A stretch of 64,000 bases of DNA from Pseudomonas sp. C1C7 (GCF_013359595.1 NZ_JABFMP010000002.1:110130-174129), one strand, 5' to 3'. Counted from the stretch's first letter, positions 1 through 9,881 are shown. Translations and numbers: made by a program. The notes: generated by a model not told the origin, from the sequence alone.

Positions 1-1772
1 GCAACGACATCGAGCGCATCCTCGTCCAGCCCCTTACCGCCGCCAAGGACATCGCCAGCAACAGCATGGTCCGCGACTGGCTGGCCAGCGGCGAAGACAG
101 CAGCAAAGCCCCCGCATTCGTCGAGTATCTGGAAGGCATCCGCGCCGAACACAAGGCGTTTACCGCGCTGATCATCGGCACCGCCACCCATCACTATTTC
201 ACCGAAAAAGGCCTGGATCGCTCGCTCAGTCGCGCCAACCCCAAGGACGCCTGGTTCTATTCCTTTCTCGACAGCAATCAGCCGCGCACCCTGAACATCG
301 ACAATGACGGCGCCACCGGAGAATTGGCGCTTTTCATCGACCTCAAGGTCGAACAGGCTGGCAAGGTCGTAGGGGTCGCCGGCCTTGGCCTGAGCATGAA
401 AGAGCTCTCGGAGCTGATTCACAACTTCAGCTTCGGGGAGCGCGGCAAGGTCTATCTCGTGCGTTCCGACGGTCTGATCCAGGTCCATCCCGAAGCGCAA
501 TTCAGTGGCAAGCGCACCCTGGCCGAGCAGATAGGCGCTTCGGCGGCCCAAGCGATCATTGGTCAAAAAACTGCCACAAACAGCAGCTTTACCCGCGACG
601 GCGAAGACTATCTGGCCCTGAGCCTGCCATTGCGGGACCTGGGCTGGACCCTGGTGGCCGAAGTGCCACAGGCGCAGATCTACGCCGAAGCTCGCAGCGC
701 CCTGTGGATGAGCAGCGGCATCGGCCTGGCGGTGGCGCTGGTGTGCCTGTTGCTGGTGGTATTGCTGGCCCGCGGTCTGGTGCGACCGATTCGTCAGGTA
801 ACAGCGGCGCTGGTGGCCATCGGTAGCGGTGGTGGAGATTTGACTCAACGGTTAGATTCCAGCCGCGCCGATGAACTGGGCGACCTGGCGCGGGGCTTCA
901 ATCGCTTCCTCGACAGCCAGCGCGGGATGATCAGTGAAGTGCTGACCACCAGCGAACAACTGCGCACCGCAGTGGGCCAGGTGGCGCGGGTGGTGGACAA
1001 CACCGCCGAACGTTCCGGGCGCCAGCAGGAAATGACCGACATGGTCGCCACCGCTGTCCACGAAATGGGCCTGACGGTGCAGGAAATTGCGCAAAACGCC
1101 GGAAACGCGGCAGTGGCCTCGCAAACGGCGCGGGATGAAGCCATGCAGGCGCGGGAAGTGGTCGGCGGCTCGATTCGCCATATCGAAAGCATGTCCGACG
1201 AAATCGGCGTCGCCGCCAGCGCCGTGGGCGAGCTGGCCGATCAGGTGGCGTCGATCGATCAAGTGCTGGCGGTGATCCGCGGGATTTCCGAGCAGACCAA
1301 CCTGCTGGCGCTCAACGCTGCCATCGAAGCGGCGCGGGCCGGGGACATGGGGCGTGGGTTTGCCGTGGTGGCCGATGAAGTACGGACATTGGCCCGACGC
1401 ACACAGTCGTCCACCGACGAGATTCAACAGATGATCGGCAGCCTCAAGCAGGGCGCGGAGAATGCCGTGTCGTCGATGCACAGCGGGCAGGCAGCCACCT
1501 GCACTGGCGTCGAGTCCAGCCAGCGCACGGGTGCGTCGCTGACCGCGATCACCGGGCAGGTGGAACGCATCAGCGACATGAACCATCAGGTGGCGACGGC
1601 GACGGAAGAGCAGTCGGCGGTGACCGAGGAAATCAACCGCAATGTGCAGGGGATTTCCGACCTGGCGCGGGCGACGGCGGGGGAGGTCAGGGCTTGTCGC
1701 GAGGATTGCCAGACGTTGCAGCGGTTGGCGGATGACCTGGCGCGGCAGATGGGTGGGTTTCGGTTGAGCTGA
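1..1772 (+). CDS. Methyl-accepting chemotaxis protein, 5' end outside window
   Basis: The reading frame is open from the window edge, so the N-terminal membrane segment and the start of the periplasmic sensor are missing. What remains is the end of a double-Cache type sensor (a motif like [14 protein letters not shown]), one transmembrane segment about 213-236 residues after the first Met at 66, a HAMP linker, and a long signalling coiled coil. The coil contains the conserved hairpin tip [19 protein letters not shown] followed by [15 protein letters not shown]. Such receptors bind small ligands in the periplasm and control CheA through CheW. The ligand cannot be read from this fragment. It converges on the acyl-CoA dehydrogenase gene, with a palindromic repeat in between. 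Confidence 0.95.
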   Translation, partial: NDIERILVQPLTAAKDIASNSMVRDWLASGEDSSKAPAFVEYLEGIRAEHKAFTALIIGTATHHYFTEKGLDRSLSRANPKDAWFYSFLDSNQPRTLNIDNDGATGELALFIDLKVEQAGKVVGVAGLGLSMKELSELIHNFSFGERGKVYLVRSDGLIQVHPEAQFSGKRTLAEQIGASAAQAIIGQKTATNSSFTRDGEDYLALSLPLRDLGWTLVAEVPQAQIYAEARSALWMSSGIGLAVALVCLLLVVLLARGLVRPIRQVTAALVAIGSGGGDLTQRLDSSRADELGDLARGFNRFLDSQRGMISEVLTTSEQLRTAVGQVARVVDNTAERSGRQQEMTDMVATAVHEMGLTVQEIAQNAGNAAVASQTARDEAMQAREVVGGSIRHIESMSDEIGVAASAVGELADQVASIDQVLAVIRGISEQTNLLALNAAIEAARAGDMGRGFAVVADEVRTLARRTQSSTDEIQQMIGSLKQGAENAVSSMHSGQAATCTGVESSQRTGASLTAITGQVERISDMNHQVATATEEQSAVTEEINRNVQGISDLARATAGEVRACREDCQTLQRLADDLARQMGGFRLS

Positions 1773-1777
1773 AGATC

Positions 1778-1854
1778 AAAAGATCGCAGCCCGCGGCAGC
1801 TCCTGCTTTTGGAATGCATTTCCCTGTAGGAGCTGCCGCAGGCTGCGATCTTTT
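1778..1854. repeat. GATCGCAGCC-type palindromic repeat, probable bidirectional terminator
   Basis: Two inverted arms, AAAAGATCGCAGCC at the left and GGCTGCGATCTTTT at the right, each extend inward through a GCGGCAGCTCC-like stretch. The element fills the gap between two convergent genes and has A-runs and T-runs outside the stem, as expected for a two-way terminator. Related copies are at 46207, 52014 and 60206. Confidence 0.8.
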
Positions 1855-1863
1855 CAGGTTTGG

Positions 1864-3666
1864 CTAGAACCACTCATCCTGCATGTTCAAACACACATCA
1901 TCCCGCGCCTCGAGGATCGCCAGCTCATGGTGGCAAGCCGGGATTTCCCAGGTCAGGAAATACCTTGCCGCCTGCAGCTTGCCTTTATAAAAGGCCACAT
2001 CCGCCGCATTGCCCTTGGCCAGACCTTGCTCGGCGCGAATTGCCTGCTCCAGCCAGCGCCAGCCGATCACCGTATGCCCGAACACCTTCAGGTACAGCGC
2101 CGAGTTCGCCAGGCTGCTGTTGACCTTGCCTTGTGCCATGTCCGTCAGCAATCCGATGGTGACGGTCTGCAGGCGGGCCACGAGTTTTTCCAGTGGTTCA
2201 CGCAGTGGCGTCAGGGATTCGAACGCTTGTGCGCGCCCGGCAGTTTCGGCGATCAGGCGGATCAGTTGCTTCAGGCCCGCACCGCCGTTCTGCGCCAGTT
2301 TGCGGCCCAGCAGGTCCAGCGACTGAATGCCGTGGGTGCCTTCGTGGATCGGGTTCAGGCGGTTGTCGCGGTAATACTGCTCCACCGGGTATTCGCGGGT
2401 GTAGCCGTGGCCGCCGAGGATCTGGATCGCCAGTTCATTGGCCTTCAGGCAGAACTCCGATGGCCAGGATTTGACGATCGGCGTCAGCAGATCCAGCAGC
2501 TCATGGGCCTGCTTGCGCTCGGCTTCGGTCTCGAGGGTGGTGGTGTCGTCGAACAGCCGCGCCGCATACAGCCCCAGGTCGAACGAGCCTTCGACGTAGG
2601 CCTTTTGCGTCAGCAGCATGCGCTTGACGTCGGCGTGCTGGATGATCGGCACCGGTGCGGTGTTCGGGTCCTTGCTGTCCGGCACGCGGCCCTGCGGGCG
2701 CTCGCGAGCGTACTCCAGGGAATACAGGTAGCCCGCATACCCGAGCATCACCGCGCCCATGCCGACGCCGATCCGCGCCTCGTTCATCATCTGGAACATG
2801 TAGCTCAGGCCGTGATGAGGCTTGCCCACCAGGTAACCGACACACTCACCGTTATCGCCGAAATTCAGCGCGGTGGAAGTGGTGCCGCGCCAGCCCATCT
2901 TGTGGAACAGCCCGGCCAGCAGCACGTCGTTGCGCTTGCCCAGGCTGCCGTCATCGTTGACCAGGAACTTGGGCACGATAAACAGCGAGATACCCTTCAC
3001 CCCGGCCGGTGCGTCCGGCAGCTTGGCCAGCACCATGTGCACGATGTTTTCCGACAGCGGGTGATCGCCGCCGGAAATGAAGATCTTGTTGCCCTTCAGG
3101 CGATAGGTGCCGTCGGCCGCAGGCTCGGCGCGGGTGCGAATGTCCGACAGGGAAGAGCCCGCATGAGGTTCGGTCAGGGCCATGGTGCCGAAGAAGCGGC
3201 CGTCGATCATCGGTTGCAGGAAGCGGCGTTTCTGCTCCTCGGTGCCGAAGCTTTCGATCAGGTTTGCCGCGCCCATGGTCAGGAACGGGTACGAGGTGGA
3301 GGCGGCGTTGGCCGACTGGAAATGCGCGAAGCAGGCCTGGGACAGCAGGGTAGGCAGCTGCATACCGCCGGCCTCGAAACTGCGCGCGGCATTGAGGAAG
3401 CCGGCTTCAAGGAAGGCGTCCACCGCTGGTTTGACTTCCGGAATCAGAATCGCCCGGCCGTCCTCGTAGCGCGGCTCGTTCTCGTCGCCCTTGCGGTTGT
3501 GCGGGGCGAAGAATTTCTCGGCGATGCTGCGGGCGGTGCCAAGGGCGGCATCGAAGGTTTCGCGATTGTGCTCGGCGAAACGCTCGCGCTGGGTCAGGCC
3601 TTCGGCATCGAGGACTTCGTACAGCTCGAAAGCCAGATTGCGGGAACTGAGCAACGTCTCGGACAT
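1864..3666 (-). CDS. Acyl-CoA dehydrogenase family protein
   Basis: A 600-residue FAD enzyme predicted to oxidise an acyl-CoA thioester to the 2-enoyl-CoA and pass electrons to ETF. The middle has the flavin-binding stretch around MALTEPHAGSSLSDI, and the catalytic-base region reads HEGTHGIQSLDLLGRK near residue 440. It is longer than short-chain dehydrogenases (about 380 residues) because of N- and C-terminal extensions, like the roughly 590-600 residue group that includes DmdC-type enzymes and several Pseudomonas paralogues. The substrate cannot be assigned from sequence. In P. aeruginosa a similar dehydrogenase sits near rlmJ and msrA, which supports orthology. The start follows a purine-rich stretch and no better internal start is evident. 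Confidence 0.93.
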   Translation of the reverse strand: MSETLLSSRNLAFELYEVLDAEGLTQRERFAEHNRETFDAALGTARSIAEKFFAPHNRKGDENEPRYEDGRAILIPEVKPAVDAFLEAGFLNAARSFEAGGMQLPTLLSQACFAHFQSANAASTSYPFLTMGAANLIESFGTEEQKRRFLQPMIDGRFFGTMALTEPHAGSSLSDIRTRAEPAADGTYRLKGNKIFISGGDHPLSENIVHMVLAKLPDAPAGVKGISLFIVPKFLVNDDGSLGKRNDVLLAGLFHKMGWRGTTSTALNFGDNGECVGYLVGKPHHGLSYMFQMMNEARIGVGMGAVMLGYAGYLYSLEYARERPQGRVPDSKDPNTAPVPIIQHADVKRMLLTQKAYVEGSFDLGLYAARLFDDTTTLETEAERKQAHELLDLLTPIVKSWPSEFCLKANELAIQILGGHGYTREYPVEQYYRDNRLNPIHEGTHGIQSLDLLGRKLAQNGGAGLKQLIRLIAETAGRAQAFESLTPLREPLEKLVARLQTVTIGLLTDMAQGKVNSSLANSALYLKVFGHTVIGWRWLEQAIRAEQGLAKGNAADVAFYKGKLQAARYFLTWEIPACHHELAILEARDDVCLNMQDEWF

Positions 3667-3761
3667 GGCGGCCTACCTTGGAAAAAGTATGCCGCAGTGT
3701 AGGAAGGCTTATAAAAATGGGGAAGGAAGATAGATGAGGGTGATGGGGCGGTACAAGTCAT

Positions 3762-3884
3762 AAGCTTCAAGCTTCAAGCCGCAAGCCGCAAGCCGCAAGC
3801 CGCAAGCCGCAAGCTGCAAGCTGCAAGCTGCAAGTAAGAGCAGTTTGCCTTTACTTGCAGCTTGCAGCTCAAGGCTAGCAGCTG
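3762..3884. repeat. Tandem AAGCnnC heptad repeat with inverted arm
   Basis: Ten in-phase 7-bp units run from 3762 to 3831: two AAGCTTC, five AAGCCGC and three AAGCTGC. A short spacer follows, then an inverted arm (CTTGCAGCTTGCAGC and GCAGCTGC) up to the end of putA. The array could fold into a long imperfect hairpin and may terminate putA transcription, which reads leftward into it. Related elements occur at 10930, 31996, 49297 and 55878. Confidence 0.75.
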
Positions 3885-3887
3885 CTT

Positions 3888-6800
3888 TTATCCAATCGTC
3901 ATCAAGCTCGCATTACCACCCGCCGCAGCGGTGTTAACGCTCAACGCCCGCTCGATCACCAGACGCTCCAGCGCAATGTTGGACTCGCCCTGGGACAGGC
4001 CCTGCACACCGACGATAGCGCCAGCACGTTTGGCGACCTGCTGGCACACCGCGCGCAGCTGGTCGGAATGGCCATGATGCAGGACCGCATCGAACACCAC
4101 TTCATCCTTGTTCCAGTCGGACACCAGCTTGATGCGCGCCTGAATGTCCTTCGGCAGGCGTGCGAACAGCGTCTTGGACAATTCACCTTCCGGCCATACC
4201 GCCGAACCGCCGACGGCCAGGACCGCCGCCAGTTGGCTCAGCAGATCGCCTTCGACTTCCGCCAGGCACAGCACGTGTTCGCGCGGCAGGATCGCATAGC
4301 TGTTGCGCTCGCCGGTCGGGCCGGCCAGAACGCGGGTGACACCGCTTTGCGATTGCGCGGCGAATTGCACGCACAGAGCGCTCAGGTCGGCGAACTTGTT
4401 GCTGTCGGCCCAGGCTTTCAGGGCGGTCAGCGGCTTGCTCATGGCTTCACGCAGACGCACATCCGGTGCTGCGGCAGCATCGGCGCGGGCGAAGGATTGT
4501 TCGATTGCGTCGGTAGGACGAGTCGACAGCAGGCGATACAGGTACAGCGGACCACCGGCCTTTGGACCGGTACCCGACAGGCCTTCGCCACCGAACGGCT
4601 GCACACCGACCACGGCACCGACGATGTTGCGGTTGACGTAGACGTTACCGGCATTGACGGTGTCGATCACCTTGGCGATGGTCTCGTCGATGCGGGTGTG
4701 TACGCCCAGGGTCAGGCCGTAGCCGGAGGCATTGATCTGGCCGATCAGCTGGTCGATGTCCTTGCGCTTGTAGCGAACCACGTGCAGCACCGGACCGAAG
4801 ATCTCGCGTTGCAGTTCGTCGAAGCTTTCCAGTTCGATCAGGGTCGGCATCACGAAGGTGCCGCGCTTGATTTCTTCGGCATCGGCGATGGCCACCTGGT
4901 ACACGTTGCGACCTTTGTCGCGCATGCCCTGGATGTGTTTCTCGATGCCGGCCTTGGCTTCGGCGTCGATCACCGGGCCGATGTCCACGGACAGGCGCTC
5001 AGGGTTGCCGAGACGGCTTTCGGCCATCGCGCCCTTGAGCATTTCGATGACGCGGTCGGCGGAATCTTCCTGCAGGCACAGTACACGCAGGGCTGAGCAA
5101 CGCTGGCCGGCGCTGTCGAAGGCCGAGGATACGACGTCGATGACCACTTGTTCGGTCAGCGCCGAGGAGTCGACGATCATCGCGTTCTGGCCACCGGTTT
5201 CGGCGATCAGCGGAATCGGACGGCCCTGGCTGTCCAGGCGACCGGCGATGTTGCGTTGCAGCAGACGCGCAACTTCGGTGGAGCCGGTGAACATCACGCC
5301 TTTGACGCGATCGTCACCCACCAGACCGGCACCGACGGTTTCGCCACGGCCCGGCAGCAGTTGCAGCACGCCTTCCGGAATGCCGGCTTCGAGCAGCAGG
5401 CGCACGGCCTGGGCCGCCACCAGCGGCGTCTGTTCGGCAGGTTTGGCCAGTACCGGGTTACCGGCAGCCAGTGCCGCAGCGACCTGACCGCTGAAGATCG
5501 CCAGCGGGAAGTTCCACGGGCTGATGCACACCACAGGGCCCAGCGGGCGGTGAGCGTCGTTGGTGAAATCGTTGCGTGCCTGCACCGCGTAGTAACGCAG
5601 GAAGTCCACGGCTTCGCGCACTTCGGCGATGGCGTTGGCGAAAGTCTTGCCGGCTTCGCGGGCCAGCAGGCCCATCAGCGGCTGGATCTCGCCTTCCATC
5701 AGGTCGGCGGCACGCTCCAGGATCGCGGCGCGTTCGGCCGGCGGAGTGGCCTGCCAGATCGGTGCGGCGTTCAGGGCACATTGAATGGCGTTGTCGACGT
5801 CATCGACGGTGGCTTCCTGCACATGGCCGACCACGTCACGCAGATCCGACGGGTTCAGCACGGCGCTCGGCGCTTCGTTGCTGGAGGTGCAACCGAGCAT
5901 CGGCGCGGCTTTCCAGTTGTTGTGCGCGGTGGCCAGCAGGGCGCAGGACAACGACGCCAGGCGATGTTCGTTGGCCATGTCGATGCCGCTGGAGTTGGCG
6001 CGCTCGGCACCGTACAGGTCGCGCGGCAGCGGAATGCGCGGGTGCGGCAGGCCGAAACCACCTTCCACGGTCGCCATCTTCTCGATGCTCGCCACCGGAT
6101 CGGCCACCAGTTCCTGGATCGAGATCGACTGGTCGGCAATGCGGTTGACGAACGAGGTGTTCGCGCCGTTTTCCAGCAGACGACGCACCAGGTACGCCAG
6201 CAGGGTTTCGTGAGTGCCGACCGGAGCGTACACGCGGCACGGACGGTTCAGCTTGCCCTCGGAGATTTTGCCTACAACCTGTTCGTACAGCGGTTCACCC
6301 ATGCCGTGCAGGCACTGGAACTCGTACTGGCCCGGGTAATAATTCTGACCGGCGATGTGGTAGATGGCCGACAGGGTGTGGGCGTTGTGCGTGGCGAACT
6401 GTGGGTAGATGACTTCCGGCACCGACAGCAGTTTGCGTGCGCAGGCGATGTAGGACACGTCGGTGTACACCTTGCGGGTGTAGACCGGATAGCCTTCCAG
6501 GCCTTCGACCTGGGCGCGCTTGATTTCGCTGTCCCAGTACGCGCCTTTCACCAGACGGATCATCAGGCGATGGCGGCTGCGACGAGCCAGGTCGATCACG
6601 TAGTCGATCACGTACGGGCAACGCTTCTGGTACGCCTGGATCACGAAACCGATGCCGTTCCAGCCGGTCAGTTGCGGCTCGAAGCACAGGCGCTCGAGAA
6701 GATCCAGCGACAGCTCCAGGCGGTCGGCTTCTTCGGCGTCGATGTTCAGGCCGATATCGTATTGCTTGGCCAGCAGAGTCAGCGACAGCAGGCGCGGGTA

Positions 6801-7841
6801 CAGCTCGTCCATCACGCGCTCGTACTGTGCGCGGCTGTAGCGCGGGTGCAGGGCGGACAGCTTGATCGAAATGCCCGGGCCTTCATAAATGCCGCGGCCG
6901 TGGGACGCCTTGCCGATCGAGTGGATGGCTTGTTCGTACGAGGCCAGGTACTTCTGTGCGTCGTGTTCGGTCAGCGCCGCTTCACCGAGCATGTCGTAGG
7001 AGTAGCGGAAACCCTTGGCTTCGAACTTGCTCGCATTGGCCAGGGCTTCGGCGATGGTTTCGCCGGTGACGAACTGCTCGCCCATCAGGCGCATGGCCAT
7101 GTCGACGCCCTTGCGGATCATCGGCTCGCCGCTCTTGCCGATGATGCGGCTCAAGGACGAAGTCAGGCCGGCTTCGTTGTGGGTGGAAACCAGTTTGCCG
7201 GTCAGCAGCAGGCCCCAGGTGGCGGCGTTGACGAACAGCGACGGGCTGTTGCCCAGGTGCGGCTGCCAGTTGCCGGTGCTGATCTTGTCGCGGATCAGCG
7301 CATCGCGAGTGCCTTTGTCCGGGATACGCAGCAGCGCTTCGGCCAGGCACATCAGCGCCACGCCTTCCTGGGATGACAGGGAGAATTCCTGCAGCAGGCC
7401 CTGAACGATGCCCGCGCGGCCGCCGGCACTCTTCTGGTTGCGCAGTTTTTCGGCGATCGAGGCGGCGAGCTTGTTGGTGGCTTCGGCCATCGGCGCCGGC
7501 AGGCGTGCCTGCTCGATCAGCATCGGTACCACTTCCGGCTCGGGGCGACGGTAAGCGGCGGTGATCGAGGCGCGCAGTACCGATTGCGGCAGGATGCTTT
7601 CGGCGAATTCGAGGAAGCACTGGTGGGCGTGATCGACGTGGACTTCACCGGCGTCGTCAGTGGCGGCGGTCACCGAACCGTTCAGCTCGGTCAGGGTTGC
7701 ACCACCCTCGAGTTTTTCCAGGTAATTGAAAATCGCCTGCTTGATCAGCCAGTGCGGCGTGCGATCAATCGAGGTCGCGGCAGCCTTGAGGCGTTCGCGG
7801 GTCGGGTCGTCAAGTTTGACGCCAAGGGTGGTGGTAGCCAT
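3888..7841 (-). CDS. putA: PutA: proline dehydrogenase / P5C dehydrogenase and transcriptional repressor
   Basis: A trifunctional protein of 1,317 residues that oxidises proline to glutamate in two steps and represses its own control region when proline is absent. Residues 1-47 form a ribbon-helix-helix DNA-binding domain (TTLGVKLDDPTRERL). The FAD proline dehydrogenase barrel includes GISIKLSALHP near 323 and RLVKGAYWD near 429. The aldehyde dehydrogenase half has Glu in AETGGQN near 880 and the catalytic Cys in GQRCSAL near 914. An ATG 36 bases further upstream exists, but the start at 7841 has a GAGG ribosome site and gives the usual ribbon-helix-helix N-terminus. putP is divergent across a 457-base control region containing PutA-type operator motifs. 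Confidence 0.97.
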   Translation of the reverse strand: MATTTLGVKLDDPTRERLKAAATSIDRTPHWLIKQAIFNYLEKLEGGATLTELNGSVTAATDDAGEVHVDHAHQCFLEFAESILPQSVLRASITAAYRRPEPEVVPMLIEQARLPAPMAEATNKLAASIAEKLRNQKSAGGRAGIVQGLLQEFSLSSQEGVALMCLAEALLRIPDKGTRDALIRDKISTGNWQPHLGNSPSLFVNAATWGLLLTGKLVSTHNEAGLTSSLSRIIGKSGEPMIRKGVDMAMRLMGEQFVTGETIAEALANASKFEAKGFRYSYDMLGEAALTEHDAQKYLASYEQAIHSIGKASHGRGIYEGPGISIKLSALHPRYSRAQYERVMDELYPRLLSLTLLAKQYDIGLNIDAEEADRLELSLDLLERLCFEPQLTGWNGIGFVIQAYQKRCPYVIDYVIDLARRSRHRLMIRLVKGAYWDSEIKRAQVEGLEGYPVYTRKVYTDVSYIACARKLLSVPEVIYPQFATHNAHTLSAIYHIAGQNYYPGQYEFQCLHGMGEPLYEQVVGKISEGKLNRPCRVYAPVGTHETLLAYLVRRLLENGANTSFVNRIADQSISIQELVADPVASIEKMATVEGGFGLPHPRIPLPRDLYGAERANSSGIDMANEHRLASLSCALLATAHNNWKAAPMLGCTSSNEAPSAVLNPSDLRDVVGHVQEATVDDVDNAIQCALNAAPIWQATPPAERAAILERAADLMEGEIQPLMGLLAREAGKTFANAIAEVREAVDFLRYYAVQARNDFTNDAHRPLGPVVCISPWNFPLAIFSGQVAAALAAGNPVLAKPAEQTPLVAAQAVRLLLEAGIPEGVLQLLPGRGETVGAGLVGDDRVKGVMFTGSTEVARLLQRNIAGRLDSQGRPIPLIAETGGQNAMIVDSSALTEQVVIDVVSSAFDSAGQRCSALRVLCLQEDSADRVIEMLKGAMAESRLGNPERLSVDIGPVIDAEAKAGIEKHIQGMRDKGRNVYQVAIADAEEIKRGTFVMPTLIELESFDELQREIFGPVLHVVRYKRKDIDQLIGQINASGYGLTLGVHTRIDETIAKVIDTVNAGNVYVNRNIVGAVVGVQPFGGEGLSGTGPKAGGPLYLYRLLSTRPTDAIEQSFARADAAAAPDVRLREAMSKPLTALKAWADSNKFADLSALCVQFAAQSQSGVTRVLAGPTGERNSYAILPREHVLCLAEVEGDLLSQLAAVLAVGGSAVWPEGELSKTLFARLPKDIQARIKLVSDWNKDEVVFDAVLHHGHSDQLRAVCQQVAKRAGAIVGVQGLSQGESNIALERLVIERALSVNTAAAGGNASLMTIG

Positions 7842-7913
7842 GTTTTTATCCTCATGTTTGCCACGACCGCGTGGCATCAGCTGGCGGCAAGATTAGCTGC
7901 GCGCCGACAGAGG

Positions 7914-8151
7914 TGCAACCGGGTGCAACCCTTTTTTGCAGGAATAATCTGCGCCTCGTCGGGAAATGAATTCTGGTACGAAAGTGCAACCCTTGCTTGG
8001 AGCTTTTGGTTCTTGAAAAGCGCTTTGACTGCGCAAAAAGGGAGCAAAAATCCCTGTTTTGCGGTGATTTGGTGTGGGTGCAACTAATTCTCGAGAAATG
8101 GGTTGCACCTTATTTGCATTGGCGAATAGCATGCGTGCCCCATGGTGCAAC
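7914..8151. promoter_or_regulatory. putA-putP control region with six GTTGCA/TGCAAC operator motifs
   Basis: The hexamer TGCAAC or its complement GTTGCA occurs at 7914, 7924, 7985, 8079, 8102 (opposite orientation) and 8146. Most copies are embedded in GGTGCAACC. GTTGCA is the published core recognised by the ribbon-helix-helix domain of E. coli PutA, and the ribbon-helix-helix domain is present here. The first two copies are exactly 10 bp apart, so they lie on the same helix face. Binding is inferred. The whole 7842-8298 interval contains no gene. Confidence 0.8.
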
Positions 8152-8232
8152 CTGTCAAAAGGCAGGTGTACCGGCTGATGGCTTTCCTGGGGAAACATCG
8201 GTCATAAATGCGGGGCATCCCGAACCGTCTGT

Positions 8233-8248
8233 CAAACGTCAACGTTTG
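8233..8248. promoter_or_regulatory. Perfect dyad upstream of putP
   Basis: CAAACGT and ACGTTTG arms are separated by two bases and centred about 58 bp before the putP start. It resembles a dimeric repressor or activator site. No regulator can be named from the sequence alone. Confidence 0.4.
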
Positions 8249-8298
8249 CAGGTAGTTCACAAGCCTGCGACATAAAAACAAAGCCAGGGCGTAACTTA

Positions 8299-9783
8299 AT
8301 GAGCGTAACGAATCCAACCCTGATCACGTTCGTGATCTACATCGCAGCAATGGTGCTGATCGGCTTCATGGCCTATCGCTCCACCAACAACCTATCTGAC
8401 TACATCCTCGGCGGTCGCAGCCTGGGCAGCGTCGTGACCGCGCTGTCCGCCGGTGCCTCCGACATGAGCGGCTGGTTGCTGATGGGCCTGCCGGGCGCCA
8501 TCTACATGTCCGGCCTGTCCGAAAGCTGGATCGCCATTGGCCTGATCGTCGGTGCCTACCTGAACTGGCTGTTCGTCGCCGGCCGTCTGCGGGTGCAGAC
8601 CGAGCACAACGGTGACGCATTGACCCTGCCGGACTACTTCTCCAGCCGCTTCGAAGACAAGAGCGGCCTGCTGCGGATCATCTCCGCCGTGGTCATCCTT
8701 GTGTTCTTCACCATCTACTGCGCCTCGGGCATCGTGGCCGGTGCCCGTCTGTTCGAAAGCACCTTCGGCATGTCCTACGAGACCGCGCTGTGGGCCGGCG
8801 CCGCGGCGACCATCGCCTACACCTTCGTCGGCGGTTTCCTGGCGGTGAGCTGGACCGACACCGTACAAGCCACGCTGATGATCTTCGCCCTGTTGCTGAC
8901 GCCGATCATCGTGCTGCTGGCCACCGGCGGCGTCGACACCACCTTCCTGGCCATCGAAGCGCAGAACCCTGGCAACTTCGACATGCTGCGCAACACCACT
9001 TTCATCGGCATCATCTCGCTGATGGGCTGGGGCCTGGGCTACTTCGGCCAGCCGCACATCCTGGCGCGTTTCATGGCGGCGGATTCGGTGAAGTCGATCG
9101 CCAAAGCCCGTCGCATCTCCATGACCTGGATGATCCTGTGCCTGGGCGGCACGGTGGCTGTCGGCTTCTTCGGCATCGCCTACTTCTCGGCGCACCCTGA
9201 GGTTGCCGGTGCCGTGACCGAGAACCACGAGCGCGTGTTCATCGAGCTGGCCAAGATCCTGTTCAACCCATGGGTCGCCGGTGTGCTGCTGTCGGCCATT
9301 CTGGCGGCGGTGATGAGCACCCTGAGCTGCCAGCTGCTGGTGTGCTCCAGCGCCCTGACCGAAGACTTCTACAAGACCTTCCTGCGCAAATCGGCTTCCC
9401 AAGTGGAACTGGTCTGGGTAGGTCGCGCCATGGTGCTGCTGGTGGCGCTGATTGCCATCGCCATGGCTGCCAATCCGGAAAACCGCGTACTGGGTCTGGT
9501 CAGCTACGCCTGGGCCGGTTTCGGTGCCGCGTTCGGTCCTGTGGTTCTGATCTCGGTGATCTGGAAAGACATGACCCGCAACGGCGCACTGGCCGGCATC
9601 CTGGTGGGTGCGATCACTGTGATCGTGTGGAAGCATTTCGAACTGCTGGGCCTGTACGAAATCATCCCTGGCTTCATCTTCGCCAGCCTGGCGATCTACA
9701 TCGTCAGCAAGATGGGCGCGCCGACCGCCGGCATGCTGCAGCGTTTTGCGGCGGCCGAGGTTGATTATCGTATGAACAAGTAA
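8299..9783 (+). CDS. putP: PutP sodium/proline symporter
   Basis: A 494-residue inner-membrane transporter of the sodium:solute symporter family, with about 13 hydrophobic segments and close to the usual PutP length. It imports proline with sodium and supplies PutA. The N-terminal pattern (TFVIYIAAMVLIGFMAYR, then GGRSLGSVVTALSAGASDMSGW) is typical of PutP, including the sodium-site loop. The gene is divergent from putA and followed by a strong terminator. The AGGG before the ATG is a modest ribosome site. Transcription is probably relieved from PutA repression by proline, through the shared operators. Confidence 0.96.
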   Translation: MSVTNPTLITFVIYIAAMVLIGFMAYRSTNNLSDYILGGRSLGSVVTALSAGASDMSGWLLMGLPGAIYMSGLSESWIAIGLIVGAYLNWLFVAGRLRVQTEHNGDALTLPDYFSSRFEDKSGLLRIISAVVILVFFTIYCASGIVAGARLFESTFGMSYETALWAGAAATIAYTFVGGFLAVSWTDTVQATLMIFALLLTPIIVLLATGGVDTTFLAIEAQNPGNFDMLRNTTFIGIISLMGWGLGYFGQPHILARFMAADSVKSIAKARRISMTWMILCLGGTVAVGFFGIAYFSAHPEVAGAVTENHERVFIELAKILFNPWVAGVLLSAILAAVMSTLSCQLLVCSSALTEDFYKTFLRKSASQVELVWVGRAMVLLVALIAIAMAANPENRVLGLVSYAWAGFGAAFGPVVLISVIWKDMTRNGALAGILVGAITVIVWKHFELLGLYEIIPGFIFASLAIYIVSKMGAPTAGMLQRFAAAEVDYRMNK

Positions 9784-9808
9784 TTGGCGAGAGCCGATGG
9801 CTTGAATG

Positions 9809-9849
9809 AAAACGGCCTGCTTCCGTGATGGAGGTGGGCCGTTTTTTTT
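9809..9849 (+). terminator. Rho-independent terminator of putP
   Basis: An AAAACGGCC arm pairs with GGCCGTTTT, followed by a run of eight T, 26 bases after the putP stop. Confidence 0.85.
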
Positions 9850-9881
9850 GCGCTGGAGGTGAGGTGCTTTTGCTGATGCTT

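Noticed and set aside
1927..3702. Long open frame (about 590 codons) antisense to the acyl-CoA dehydrogenase gene
   Set aside because: It mirrors the real gene through GC-rich third positions, has low-complexity His/Gln/Arg-rich sequence and no recognisable domain.
3762..3884. CRISPR-like short repeats
   Set aside because: Units are 7 bp and directly adjacent without spacers, so this is a simple tandem repeat.
5148..7376. Open frame of about 740 codons antisense to putA
   Set aside because: The opposite strand encodes a complete PutA with all motifs. The antisense product has biased composition and no family features.
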